A DNA stretch of 64,000 bases from Palaemon carinicauda (Eukaryota > Arthropoda > Malacostraca > Decapoda > Palaemonidae), in NCBI RefSeq assembly GCF_036898095.1, contig NC_090767.1, positions 31,714,572 through 31,778,571 of the forward strand, in the 5' to 3' direction. A program made the translations under genes and the position numbers. Position 1 is the stretch's first letter, and every line of letters begins with the position of its first letter. Below, one piece after another: positions 10,889 through 22,974 of this stretch. Below the pieces are notes generated by a model. It did not search any database, was not told where the DNA came from, and saw only the letters and a program-made list of their open reading frames with translations.

Positions 10889-12028
10889 ATACTACTCCTG
10901 TAAAAGAAAGAAATCATGAGTACATGGAAGGCATAAGAATGACTCACATTACTCTAAAATTAAGATAACTTAATCTAAGTTTTTAAGCATCAAAATGATT
11001 CATAAGGTATTATAATGCCTGAGAGTAGAGAGCGGGAAAGGAAGTAGATAGACACATACTTGTGAATCGCGCCCAGTGGGTTAATGTAACCTTATCAGTA
11101 GGCAATTTCTTTGGTGGCCGAAGGTCACAAAACGGAAATCCATATGGATAAGCCGTGGTGGGTAGAAGCTAAGCCTCTAACAGAAATTGCCCGCGAGGTG
11201 TAGCAGGGACTGACACCACTCAGATCCCTGGAGTAGAAGGGGAATAGGAGAAACCCCTTATTAGATATAGGTTCCGGCAATCGGCTGCACTAAGACACAC
11301 AGAGTATGCTGGAATATTGTAATGTGCAATCAAACAGCATAGCCACAGATTTAGATGGCAAGACAATACCTATATATAGAAGTGGCTAAGCCATCTGGCT
11401 GCAGTATGTTGACTGTCGGCATGTTGTCGGCAGGTATGAGAAGGGGTGCATGTCCCTTAACGTCTCCGGAGGGTGCGGCAGACCGACGGTCCCCTATATG
11501 GTCCCCGAAGGCGAAAACACTTACATCACTGTTAACAGTATGTTTAATAATGCCCCAATCTTCATAGCTTAACCTAGTATCACTGGTAAATATCATGCAT
11601 GAACACAAGCACTAGGCTATCTAGCCTAGGGGCTAAGCTAGCTATCTTGTATGGGGTCGAACGACGACCGAGTAGATGAGCGCTAAAACACGATATACGT
11701 AATTTCTAGCTATGAAGACTAAATAACTAATAATAGAAATTAGTTAAGAGACCGGATAAGGCTGTTCTGGCTAGCTAAATAAGGCATGCAATAGAACAGC
11801 GATGCCATAAAATGGCGCGTCCGGGATCGACACAGCTCCGCCACAAAACACAATATTTTACGAAAAGTAGGAGTTACTTTACGGCTAGAGCTTATTTAAA
11901 CAATACTGGGACCTAGTACTCAACTTTCCAGAAGAAGGCGAGGCTGAAGGTAACGACATAACGGCGATGTAAGTCGATGAAAATCGCACAAAGGGAAATC
12001 CGACCAAAGCAAGGGGCTACAGGCTGAA
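10889..12028 (-). other. DIRS copy 1 5' leader
   Basis: About 1.1 kb of non-coding leader between the right terminal repeat and gag. It has a conserved pair of splice-like sites (GTATGT at 11059-11054 and a pyrimidine tract ending in CAG at 10900-10898, minus strand) and a single copy of a block (about 11595-11760, marked by GAAGACTAAATAACTAAT) that is duplicated in DIRS copy 2. I see no coding frame conserved between the copies. Confidence 0.65.
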
Positions 12029-12384
12029 GGATGAGGACGGACGTGACGTCATTTAGCAATGGGTCCCGTTTGTTTACGTTTCGAGTACCAAAAGCAGCCA
12101 CGGACGAGTGTAACTGTGGAACGGCTCCCCAGTTATTCTCCACTTTTCCATATCGAAGTGTTAACTCTATATGGGGTGCAGATAGCTATGTGGCGTGTTA
12201 ATACATACGTCCCCTGTTGATATACGATATCCTAGAGGGAAACCTTTAGGGTACTCGCACCAGAAGATAGAATTCTGTGATAACCTTTAGTTTAATTCTC
12301 TGGAAATATCCCTGTAGTTAAATATACCCAAGGAAGCTACTGAAGGAACCTTCCATCAGGACGTCATGGCTTGAGCCCAAAAAA
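12029..12384 (-). repeat. DIRS copy 1 right inverted terminal repeat and tip (element 5' end)
   Basis: Inverse complement of 4955-5297, ending GACGTCATGGC, followed by the right tip TTGAGCCCAAAAAA. The tip is matched by 5439-5471 of the internal complementary region. Direct continuation into GTAAGTAC at 12385 agrees with the empty site in arm Y. Confidence 0.9.
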
Positions 12385-13318
<934 letters not shown>

Positions 13319-13469
13319 AGAGGTCAGATTCCTTGTTAATTAATGACAGCAGAAGTTTCATGACACTATTCCAACAGAGGTGGAGTAGCAGACGCTGACC
13401 TGGAAGAAGAACCTATCGCTGAAACTTTTGCCTAAATCATTCAGTATTTGAACGACCCCTAATTATCTG

Positions 13470-14790
13470 AAGTGCTAAGGACGATAAGTTTATGTACGAA
13501 ACTTACGTCTTTAAAGGAATCCTCAACAGAAATTTTGACTGAATATGTGATTCAAGGCAACAACGTAGCTGCTACTCTGATAACTGATGGTGGAGTGATC
13601 ATTGATAGTTTACTGGTTGTGATGTTGATTAAAGGACGGCTAAGCTATGGAAATCACTGATACAAAAATCTAAGATTACAGAGTTTGTTTTGAAGGTAAA
13701 AATGGTAAATAAAAAGTCAAGAATACTTGATGCTAGGACAAAGCCTCCTTGTTGTGTTGTTGGGGTATTAAAGCCAACACTTGTTGTTGGCACGGGCCTT
13801 TCCCTTGGTTGGCCCGTAGACAAAGCCTCCTTTTGAAGAAGTAAATTATGACTTGGCAGGTCCAATAGATCCTAAAGCTTGAGAAGGTTATGCTTTGAAT
13901 TTCAATGACAAATATTTAGGATTAGTTATTGTGTATTTTTTTTTTTTAATAAAATCGATTCTATTAAGGCCACAAGGAAACTTTTTAGCAGACGTAGGGC
14001 CCTATGATTGAGGTAAAATGTTAAGAAGTAATAATGTTGGCGAGTTCATGAATAGAGAGTTCAAAGAGTTCAAGGTAGAAAACAAAACAAACCATGAAAC
14101 TTTTCCACCCTTGTCTCCTCATTAGAACGATTCAGCAGAAAGGCAGTTTGGAACATTATTTTAAATGGCCAGGTGTTTACGTTAAGATTCAAATTTACCG
14201 GAATATTTGTGGACCAATGCCGTTATGTCTTCATTTTATATTAGAAATATTGAAGCTTTCATGGGAAGTAGGCTAAATCTCAGCAATATGTAACTGTTTG
14301 GTTCTCAATCTTTTGCTCCTGTGAATGATAGTAAGGAATTAAATGTTGAAACTGAGGAAGGAGTTTTTGTTGGATATGATAAAGAAAGTCCTCTTCCTCT
14401 TCTATATTTCCCTTCTCAAAGCAAGAATAAATGATCCTGATCTAAATGATTTATTAGGGTATTATTTTCACAAATAAAATTTTTATGATGATTATTATGT
14501 CGGAATAGATAATGTCAAACTTGATACTGTTGAATCAAATGTTCCTGAACAATAGGAAAAAGTAAATGAACTAAGATACCCAAGTAGAGAACGTAGTAGG
14601 CCTAATTATCCTAATGATTAAGTAGAATGTTTGTCACATCATGCAAATATAACTAACGATTATTGCTATCATATGAGGTATGTAGGCTACTTCAAACATA
14701 TGATAATGCTATGATATGCCAAAAATCTAATGAAAGAAGAAAACGTATGGATTCAGAGATTGAGTCAGGTTTGAGATAAAAAGCAAAGCT
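13470..14790 (+). pseudogene. Copia-type retrotransposon remnant (gag, integrase, start of RT)
   Basis: A gag fragment at 13472-13660 ('LTSLKESSTEILTEY') is followed, after loss of the zinc-knuckle and protease region, by Copia integrase sequence. 'FEEVNYDLAGPID' near 13840 is the first catalytic Asp region, 'LRSNNVGEFMNREFKEF' near 14015 the second, and 'AERQFGTLF' near 14140 carries the catalytic Glu. Downstream 'YPSRERSRPNYPND' near 14580 matches the usual linker before Copia RT. Many stops and frameshifts break the frame. A 66-bp retroposon with a 13-bp target duplication sits inside at 13751-13819. No LTRs were recognised. Confidence 0.75.
13751..13819 (-). mobile_element. 66-bp double-hairpin retroposon, copy A
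   Basis: Read on the minus strand, the unit starts CTACGGGCC, forms two 7-bp stems (ACGGGCC with GGCCCGT, then GCCAACA-ACAAG-TGTTGGC), and ends in an AAC-rich tail. It is flanked by a perfect 13-bp duplication ACAAAGCCTCCTT at 13738-13750 and 13820-13832. It interrupts the Copia integrase remnant. A long, perfect duplication and an A-rich 3' tail indicate insertion by target-primed reverse transcription with a LINE's enzymes (inference). No RNA polymerase III box is obvious. Confidence 0.85.
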
Positions 14791-14804
14791 GGGGTGAATA
14801 CAGT

Positions 14805-14935
14805 TCGTTGGGTAAGCTAGGAATACAGCATTTTAAGAGGGAGTCTCCTTCTGGCCTAGATCCTTGTATAAGTAAGGATAGTGCTCTTAGGCTAGGTTAG
14901 GTGGGGACCCTTATTTTAGGTGACGTTCTAGTATG
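14805..14935 (+). repeat. Dispersed GAATAC/TTAGGT repeat, diverged copy
   Basis: Begins near GGAATACAGCA, contains GTAAGGATAGTGC and GCTAGGTTAGGTGGGGACC. It resembles 3950-4160, 24600-24740, 34735-34800 and 35560-35715. Family identity is unknown. Confidence 0.5.
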
Positions 14936-15330
14936 TTTCCCTTAAAAAAGAAAAATAGTTTATCAGGCTATTCCAACATAGGTTCCCAAAGTAGACATAT
15001 ATATAAGTTCCGGTGGTTTGAAACCATCTGTAACTATTCTCGTGTCAATACTGTTAGTTGGCTGCCAAAATGTTTAGCAAGTCTCTAAGGTTTTTTGGAC
15101 GACCGGCTCGGACATCTTAGTAGATTTCTGAATTTATGTAATTTTCAAGGCAAATGTTTATGAAATAATAGTTATCATATGGTTTTATAATCATACTTGC
15201 CATAGGGGGCACCTAGGTTCCTTGCCAGTTTGCTAGCCATTTTTTTTTTGGCTGTGACACCGAACAGTAACTGGCTGTAATTTTTGGATGTTACATCGGA
15301 TTCTCTGATACTGCCAGGATTTCCCAGGAA
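14936..15330. other. Unassigned sequence
   Basis: I see no gene or recognisable element. A weak resemblance to arm X 3718-3800 is possible at 14945-15000 (TATTCCAACA near a T/A-rich stretch) but is too short to support a call. Confidence 0.5.
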
Positions 15331-16000
15331 TTATGTCCATGGATTATAAAAGGCTCAAGGACTATGTGTGAGCTTATACACAGAATGGCTTCGACACTGT
15401 AGAAAGCTAAACATGATTGATTCCTTGATCCCATAATGCAAGTCGTACCTTTCTTACAGTGAGGAACTATTCAACTATGTTGGCTTTGTGCCTACCAAGT
15501 TTCCCAATATATACAAGATCCACTGGAGATGTGATTGTGAAGATTGTTTCGCCTTCACCATTGACTGCATCCCCCCCCCCCTTCAAGGAGCATGAGACCA
15601 GGCACAAATTCTGCGACTTAACTCGACCATCCGAAGGCCCATATATCAGTATCCTCGCAACACCTCACCAGCTCTCCAAGACCGCTACCTTCCACACACC
15701 GACTCTGGAAAAGCCAAAATACAATATATGTTGTTTAGCAGAATGGCTGCAAGAGTTCTGGCTCTCTGACTGACCCAAGGGACCCGCAATCAAGCAACGA
15801 TCACCACTATCTCAAATCCATCCAGCTACCAAGAAGAAGACAGAGCACCCTCCTGCACTGGACACCCTGCCTCCCTCCTTGGAGTCGCAAGCCTGCAACC
15901 TAGAGGGGGATACAGCCGCAGCCACCTCTACACAAGAGGCAGCCATACCTGCCATGAACCTAGACCCTGACAACCTGCCCACCATGCAGCCTACAGAGGG
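15330..16000 (+). pseudogene. LINE ORF1-like fragment, cut by assembly gap
   Basis: Frames in this stretch give 'MDYKRLKDYV', then 'IYKIHWRCDCEDCFAF' (Cys-rich) near 15515, then a long Pro/Ser/Ala-rich region up to the N gap. The order, a short N-terminus, a Cys-rich patch and a Pro-rich linker, resembles ORF1 of I-clade LINEs, including the ORF1 of arms X and Y. Stops and at least one frameshift near the C-run at 15571-15582 break it. The family assignment is tentative. Confidence 0.4.
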
Positions 16001-16500
16001 NNNNNNNNNNNNNNNNNNNNNNNNNNNNNNNNNNNNNNNNNNNNNNNNNNNNNNNNNNNNNNNNNNNNNNNNNNNNNNNNNNNNNNNNNNNNNNNNNNNN
16101 NNNNNNNNNNNNNNNNNNNNNNNNNNNNNNNNNNNNNNNNNNNNNNNNNNNNNNNNNNNNNNNNNNNNNNNNNNNNNNNNNNNNNNNNNNNNNNNNNNNN
16201 NNNNNNNNNNNNNNNNNNNNNNNNNNNNNNNNNNNNNNNNNNNNNNNNNNNNNNNNNNNNNNNNNNNNNNNNNNNNNNNNNNNNNNNNNNNNNNNNNNNN
16301 NNNNNNNNNNNNNNNNNNNNNNNNNNNNNNNNNNNNNNNNNNNNNNNNNNNNNNNNNNNNNNNNNNNNNNNNNNNNNNNNNNNNNNNNNNNNNNNNNNNN
16401 NNNNNNNNNNNNNNNNNNNNNNNNNNNNNNNNNNNNNNNNNNNNNNNNNNNNNNNNNNNNNNNNNNNNNNNNNNNNNNNNNNNNNNNNNNNNNNNNNNNN
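16001..16500. other. Assembly gap (500 N)
   Basis: Exactly 500 undetermined bases, a round number that suggests a scaffolding placeholder of unknown true length. Open frames that run through it are meaningless. Confidence 0.99.
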
Positions 16501-17445
16501 AGATAGTGGCCAGCAAAAGAAACATAACCAGTTTATAATTTTCCGATAGATTTGCTTCATAGATGATAAGGCAAAAGTGTCTTAGCTCACGACGGGTTGC
16601 AAGTGTGCAAGAGCCTGTGCATAGTCTTAGCTTGGAGAATCAATTCTGGCAACCCAACATTTTCTTTCCCTGGCAATCAGTATTGAGTTAGACTGTAGCT
16701 CACACAATTCCATATCAACTTCAATTGGGTTGTTAAGTGACTGAAGAATAATCTACAGCTTCTTGAAGTCTCTAAATCTGTTTTCAAATTGAAGATATTT
16801 GGCAAAAACCATAAAAACTCTGACTTCACATCATCTGTCATGAGCTTGCAACGGGATGAACGGTATGCAACGCCGCTCTTTCTTAAGGAAGCACTGAATA
16901 GTAACAGCTTCCTGTGGAAAGCTTCAATGTACCCAACCAGTTGAGAAACAATTTGTTACTTGCCTTGTAAGCGCAAATAAAGTATGTTCAAATAGGTGGT
17001 TATATCTGTGAGAAATGCCAAAGCAAATAAAGTTTATAGGAAGTAAAGATGTCGGTGAACCGGAAACAATTTAGCGAACTGTACTTCACTAGATTCTTTG
17101 TTCAGTTCTTCAAGAAAAGATATAGATCTTCTGCGTCATTGTAACATTAACACCTCTGATTACATTCCCTATCCTGACCGTACTGTGTGGATGGTATCAT
17201 TTATCTTTAATACTTTGCCAGATAATAATTCTTGGTGGATAATGCATTACAGTGTGATACAATCATATCTATTTTCCCTGAGTGAACCAAGCTCACTCCC
17301 TTATTGACAGTCAAAGCTTTTTCACGATCCGTTACAATACATAAGCTTTTTTGAATTCCTCCATATTCATTGACAACTGACTCACGTGCAGCATAAATAT
17401 CCAAGATTCTTGTACAACCATTTAAGAATTTCTTCATCTTCTTAA
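16501..17445 (-). pseudogene. hAT-like transposase remnant, copy Z
   Basis: On the minus strand, 17437-17207 is open and gives 'ESVVNEYGG', 'CIVTDREKAL' and 'GKIDMIVSHC'. Further segments in shifting frames down to 16520 resemble the C-terminal half of ZBED/GTF2IRD2-like hAT transposases (a helical 'LQGK' region and a 'SVEAFHRKL'-like stretch). The DNA is highly similar to 1-450 and, inverted, to 27260-27473 plus 32210-32945. This copy shows the uninterrupted target of the gypsy insertion in arm Y, GCATTATCCACC, on its minus strand at about 17235-17246. Many stops; inactive. Confidence 0.6.
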
Positions 17446-17662
17446 CATAAAGGTGGGTTTACAGGGTTGGACGGTTCATCAAACCAGGTTGTCGAGACTG
17501 CTTGTCAAGTGATTTTAAGAGGTGGAGTCAGTCATAAAGGCATAAAGTTTGTGAACAATGAAGCCCCACCCACAAAAGTCAAGTGACCCATTCTAGTGTG
17601 CGTTGATGCATTCTTGAGTGGGTTGCCGGCGTCTGCAGACTCACCAGAGCGTTTTACTTTTG
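17446..17662 (-). pseudogene. LINE ORF1 zinc-knuckle end, copy Z
   Basis: Continues the arm X/Y order: the sequence matches about 450-645 of arm X up to GCGTTTTACTTT and then stops matching. Only the part 3' of the zinc knuckle is present. It shows that the hAT/ORF1 junction is the same in all three copies. Confidence 0.65.
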
Positions 17663-18639
17663 ACTGGTCATTTCCCTGAGGGCGAGCGATGCCCTTTGGT
17701 CCCCCAACCTTGTAGAGAGAGCTGAAAAAGCTTTTCTACATGGCCGGTTGGTGATGGCGAGTACTGCTGCAAAAGGTATGTTTAAGGGTGCCGTACGCTA
17801 TTGCTATTGGGGTATCTCCTAGTTCACCAATGTGACAGGCCGGGAGTAGGTTGTGACTCAAAGGCGAGATGACAGCAACTAATTATTCTATTATAGACAC
17901 ATCGTGTATATACTGTATACACACTAAGTCACAGAATAAAAGTAAAAAATACAACATGCTATTTCTTGTCCAACCAGCAACCAGTTCTGTTAACTGTTAA
18001 CAATGAGAAATAGGCAGACAGGTTGATGCAAGTTGCTGTCAGTGCGAGGGGAGAGCGAAGATACAAAAGATGATATATACAAAAAAGAGAAATGTCATTA
18101 CTATTTACGATCGTGTGACACACAGGTGGTACAATAGTCTAGTTGGTGGTGTCACCTATTTACGTTGTTGATAGTTATTTAAAATGTGTGCTGGTGTTGG
18201 ATGAGGTCAAATCTCCAGGAATGTGTTTCTTAAAGAATATTTAAAAAAGAAAAAAAACTGTTATTGTGAATCTGGGTTGCATACTGTAGATGGATGGTTT
18301 TAATCTGGTTTTGCCAGACTGAATTTAGACAGAGTACTCTGCAATTATTTAGAAATATGATGAATTGATATGCATATCATTTATTTCATTTTCTCCATGA
18401 CAAGATACTAGTTTGGATTTTTATTTAAAATTTATTGTTAGAATGAATATTTTTTGTTGCTTTTGAATTAGCTCTCTGTTAATACCCTTAAATATCATAA
18501 ATACTGTGGAAGCTTTCGACTTTAATTAGAAGTTTAGAACAATCATTTTAACCTCGAGGAATCAAACCCATGACTTGAAGTGTGATTAAGGTTCTTATGT
18601 CCCTAAATATTGAACCGTACGAATCAATTCGTAAGGCTG
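17663..18639. other. Unassigned sequence
   Basis: No conserved reading frame, terminal repeat or RNA gene is visible. The stretch turns AT-rich after 18180. Confidence 0.5.
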
Positions 18640-19100
18640 TTGATTGAGATCTCAAATTTAAAACAGTTTATCTCCTTGCCCTAGTATCCTCAAAGATGTT
18701 AAGGCGGTCCGTGGTCTTTCTTACCTTGTTTCACACTCCAAAAGGGTCAAGAAATTGGTCTCTCACATTTGTACTCGATTTTATAGTCAACACCTAAAAT
18801 TCTTCTGTTAATGACTTTCGGTTTGACTTCTCCATATTCTTAATCAACTGTTGATAATGATAGTTTGCTACGGTGTCCAGTTAGAGACACAAATTAGAAA
18901 ATATAAATCTTCGGGAGAAGTATCTACTAGGGCCTCTAAAGAAGCACATGATATCCATGGTATTCACGCAACCATGGCTTTCCCTAAGAACCATTCAGTA
19001 GCACAGTTACTTGGAGCAGGAGTCTGGAAGAGTTGCTGCAGAAATTCACACTCCAGTAGGGCATATAGCCTTGTGTTGATTTTCCAGCTAGATTGACAGC
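18640..19100 (+). pseudogene. Tyrosine-recombinase remnant (Ngaro/DIRS type)
   Basis: One frame gives 'VYLLALVSSKDVKAVRGLSY' near 18665-18725, resembling the N-terminal part of the recombinase catalytic domain. After frame changes, 18851-19096 gives 'KEAHDIHGIHATMAF' followed by 'LLGAGVWKS', which matches the HxxR box and the following helix of retrotransposon tyrosine recombinases, with the box Arg replaced by His. No Tyr nucleophile is identifiable. It differs clearly from the DIRS copies 1-3 recombinase, so it is another family. Confidence 0.5.
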
Positions 19101-20440
19101 TCGGGAAATGCATGTATGACCTCTTGTTCTCCTTTCATGAGAGCATCATCAGTAAGTGGACACTCATGCAGGTGAGTACACTAATAAGGATGGATGTGTT
19201 GTGCCATCGGATGTTAGAATGCCAGGACTTCGCTCCTGATCAGAAGAGGTCATGGTCAGTCAAGGTTAAATCTCAGAAGGATACCCTATCCACATCAGGG
19301 ACTTCCTCCTTCCATCCTGGGGGAGACTCTCCATTTATTGACACCTGCACCTCAAGTCTTGATTAGAGGTAGAGGGAGATACCAGCCAAAAAGCGTCAAT
19401 GCGCATAAAGGATCGGCAATCTCACCTGCCATATCCCCGATAGTGAAACTCTAGTTTGTATGGATAGAAAAAATGAAAATTATCTTAAAATTTTGTAGTT
19501 ATTACAACACAGAAATTTACAGAACTTATGTTCATAGCAAAATCTTATATTGTTTAGTTGTTTTGATTATGTCTTCCATACTTCAATATTATATTTTTCT
19601 TTCTGCACCAGGCTGCCCCATTAGATCTCAATCGCTTTTGGCTTCCTGCTTTTCCAATAACAATAATAATAATCATAATTAATATTAATGATGATATTTC
19701 AATGCAAACAAACAGAACAAACGGTTTGGCAAAGTTCCCTATACATAAGTTAGTCGAACTGGCTGTTCAGTTTAGTTGAGATGAAATGAAGCTAAATCCA
19801 ATGAAATCTCATTATTTACTATAGGAAAACATACATTTTCTGCTCATAATGTTTTACGCTAAATGTAATTGATTTTGTTGTCGTAGACTCACTTCGCTTT
19901 TCGAAAAATAAAAAACGTCAAGTGGTAACGTTGAGCTGCACACGTTAACATCAATATAACCTTGATAATGAACTGCATTCACTAACCACGAATAAAACTC
20001 AAATAAAAATAATTATTTTATGGTCGTGTCTTTGAAAGCCAAGGTCTTCTAGCAACTATTGCTGTACTGGAGGTGGTGAAGGGTAGAGCCAAAAGTGTTA
20101 ATTATATCTGGTGTACCATGGTAATTCCCATGAAACTTCCCTGCGACTTCTAAGTATGGATCACTACAACCATATATCTTTGTATAAAAAGTTCCGAAAT
20201 AAAAAAAAAAAAACGATATGAGTAGAATCCGAACCCAGGCTTAGCACAGACAATGGTTTTAAAGGGAAAAAGGCTTGTAAAGTGACTGATGCATGCCCTT
20301 GAAGAGACAAGGAAACGAGGAGGCAAAATATAAAACCTCCTATGGAAACTTTCATTAAGGTCAAGTAACTGGTAACAGAAACACAATATGCAAAGATGAT
20401 TCTGTAAAACTCAGTCCTGCAGACGACGCAGTAAAGATGA
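19101..20440. other. Unassigned sequence
   Basis: Several short open frames (for example 19112-19366) show no recognisable motif. AT-rich from about 19450. No gene is supported. Confidence 0.5.
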
Positions 20441-20442
20441 AA

Positions 20443-21075
20443 TCACCATTCAAAGACCCCTTTACCTTCATTATTTGTAAAATTAATTAACTGAAACCTC
20501 TGAAGAGCATGTACGATATGTTTACGCATACCTAGAAACGGTACTCTTCCTTTCCCCATATTCCCCACTTCCCTATTCTTATTATTGTTGTTTCTTACAT
20601 TGAAACAATGATACGATTTTCGATTGCTAAATGTTGTTAAGTCAGAAAACCATAGAGAAAGATCGTCTTCCAGTTTTCTGGCATCTTGAGTCGTTGACGC
20701 CAATATCATTTATTATAAATGAAAATAAAGGATTATTCAGTTAAAACCATAAAATTCAAGACGAAAAAACAAATCTTGAATAGTTTTCAGAAGACCTGCT
20801 TTTGAAATGAATCTAAAAATTCTGCTCGCAGAGTAGGACACATCATGTCTAAGAATCTTGGGTAGTATGTACTCGCCATCCTCACCTCGAGCCTCAAACA
20901 GATATCTGTTTCCTAATTTGTTGTAAATGGGGCATTCGGCCAACAAATGCCTCACTGTTAAAGGTACCAGACAGTTATCACAATATGATTGATGTCGACC
21001 CTTCAGCAGAAACTCGTAAGTTAACCGAGTGTGACATATGCGACACGAAAAAGACGTCCCACACTTTTGGGGCAT
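20443..21075 (-). pseudogene. I-clade LINE C-terminal end
   Basis: The open stretch 21075-20737 (112 aa) has the post-RNase H zinc-ribbon region of I-clade LINE ORF2: 'CRICHTRLTYEFLL', a CxxC ('YCDNCLVPLTVRHLLAECP') and a conserved His. These elements copy their RNA at a nicked target. The RT and RNase H are missing, so the copy is 5'-truncated. Downstream on the same strand, around 20550-20600, is an AAT-rich stretch followed by GGGAAGTGGGGAA, which also occurs at 57915 beside a (TAA)n tract. Confidence 0.65.
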
Positions 21076-22974
21076 TTCTTAATTTTTAATTTCTGTTATT
21101 TTATTTTCACTATACTATCAAAGATTTTTTTCCAATTATTATAAAACAATAGCTTGACTGTAGTTAAGAATTTTATATAAATATTGGGTAATTAATATGT
21201 AATAAATAAGAAAATATTAGTTTTATAATAAAAATGGTAAACTCATGATGCAGCCTTTGTCCTTTAGCATCATTCCCCTAGCATTTCATGGGTTAAGACA
21301 TACCAGTCCACCATTTTGTCAAGCGCCATCCCAGATATACTGGAAGTGGCTAAAGAATATCACATGTCGTGAAATGTAAGAGAGATTATGGGTAGACACT
21401 ACTGGACCAAATTGGCAAAGATTCTTACAAAAGAGCAGCAAATGCCATCAACAGGAAATCGATGATCAAAGGGATCATTTCGGATACTTAACATCTCGCT
21501 AACAGAGAAGGTACGTCTTCAGTACGTACCGTCGCTCGAAAGAGTACGCAGGGAGATATCGGTGCTCTCATCACAAGGTTCTGGACTTTCTTGCAGCTAG
21601 TAGAGGAATTATTTCCCACCATGAAGGGAGACACACTCTCTAATCCATTTTGAGTAATGTTAGCTGCGTAGCAAGTGGAACTTAGGGACAGGAGGTAACA
21701 AATGAGATTATTTCAAAATGCAAAACAAAACCCTAATAAAGCTTACAGTACACCATATTGGATCTACTGAAAACAAGACTATTTTACAAGAATTTATTTC
21801 TATTCATTGAACTGAATAATTAAGATAATTATAAAATTGCCATCAGTTGGATGACTTGACGAATAAGCGTCAAGGTAATCCCTCCCAAGAACCCTTTTAA
21901 AAAACCCTCTCAAACATGGGAATGGTGTATCCTGGCATATGCATGATACTTCATGCATTATTCTTATGATTTCAAATTAATCTTTCCTGGCTGCTTTTAA
22001 CATATTGAAAAAAACAAAAAAAACAATTAGCTTTCCATGTGTAACAGATATTGAAGCATTTAACATATAGACATCAAATTATGCAATTAATCTATCGAAT
22101 TCCTTGAATGAATAAAGAATTATTGAAAGCGGAGGAATATTTATTATGTTTTTTACCTATCAATCTAAATCTTTCAAACTTATACTAATTTGTATTTCAA
22201 GCCAATTGTTCACGGAACTGATAGAGGACCTCAATCTATCATTATTGAGAGAAGGAAAAATAAACAATCAAAATCAAATGTTTTAAGAACAGCTACATCA
22301 TTAAAAAAGATCTTTCATATATGAAATATAGAATCAAAAAAATAAATAATAGAAAAAGAGGGTATTATTTTACTGCATTACAGGGCAATGTAACCTAGGA
22401 AAAAAAAACTACTTTTTCTTATAGAAAAAATTACGCTCTCTTCGAGAATGACATTCGTTCCCGTCGCAAATGAATAGTTTCAGAAATATCTATATCCTAC
22501 GATAATGGGGGACCCCCAGTGAGAACTCGGAGTTTTGGGCGGGGAAAACATACAGGGGAAACAATTTATAAACGTAAAACAAGCCTTTTCTTCTCCATAC
22601 ATTACCTTCTTGGATGTATAATAATCGGAGGAAAAGACAAAACCGTATAATTGGATAACCCTTCTGCGCAAAGACTTTTCCTCCACTATTCGTCTCCCCA
22701 CCAGCTCTGTTCAAGTCTATTACTTGATTAGTTATGTAATACCCTCGTATGCATATTACGTTTGACCCCAGTATTACTCGTTTTATTATTCGATACCTTA
22801 TAAAATCCCCTCATTTTATATACCCATCAAATATTATTTATCATACATTCCATTTTATCTTCATATATTACTTTTATACTTTTTGTTATTACCTTGTCAC
22901 TCCCAGATTTCACATGAATACTTGCTCTGGACAAGTTTCACATTCTGTTCATTCATGTTTACTCTTTCTCTCAC
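21076..22974. other. Unassigned AT-rich sequence
   Basis: No gene, terminal repeat or RNA gene is recognised. The segment 21290-21700 has more even base composition but no conserved frame. Confidence 0.5.

Larger units (their letters stand above)
4913..12384 (-). mobile_element. DIRS-like tyrosine-recombinase retrotransposon, copy 1
   Basis: This is a complete element of 7,472 bp in minus orientation. DIRS elements move through a reverse-transcribed circular DNA that a tyrosine recombinase inserts without a target duplication. Seen here: inverted terminal repeats of about 340 bp (4955-5297 and 12029-12370), single-copy outer tips, an internal complementary region (5379-5471), and gag, RT/RNase H and tyrosine-recombinase reading frames from right to left. 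The borders are fixed by the uninterrupted arm Y (about 23808-23812), where the left flank AATTAA runs straight into GTAAGT; no target-site duplication is present. The frames carry a few lesions, so it is non-autonomous today but looks fairly young. Confidence 0.93.

Noticed and set aside
13751..13819. 66-bp unit as a tRNA or snoRNA gene
   Set aside because: It has no cloverleaf, no anticodon arm, and no H/ACA or C/D boxes; target duplications show it is an inserted retroposon.
15812..16560. Long open frames through the N gap
   Set aside because: Most of their length is undetermined sequence.
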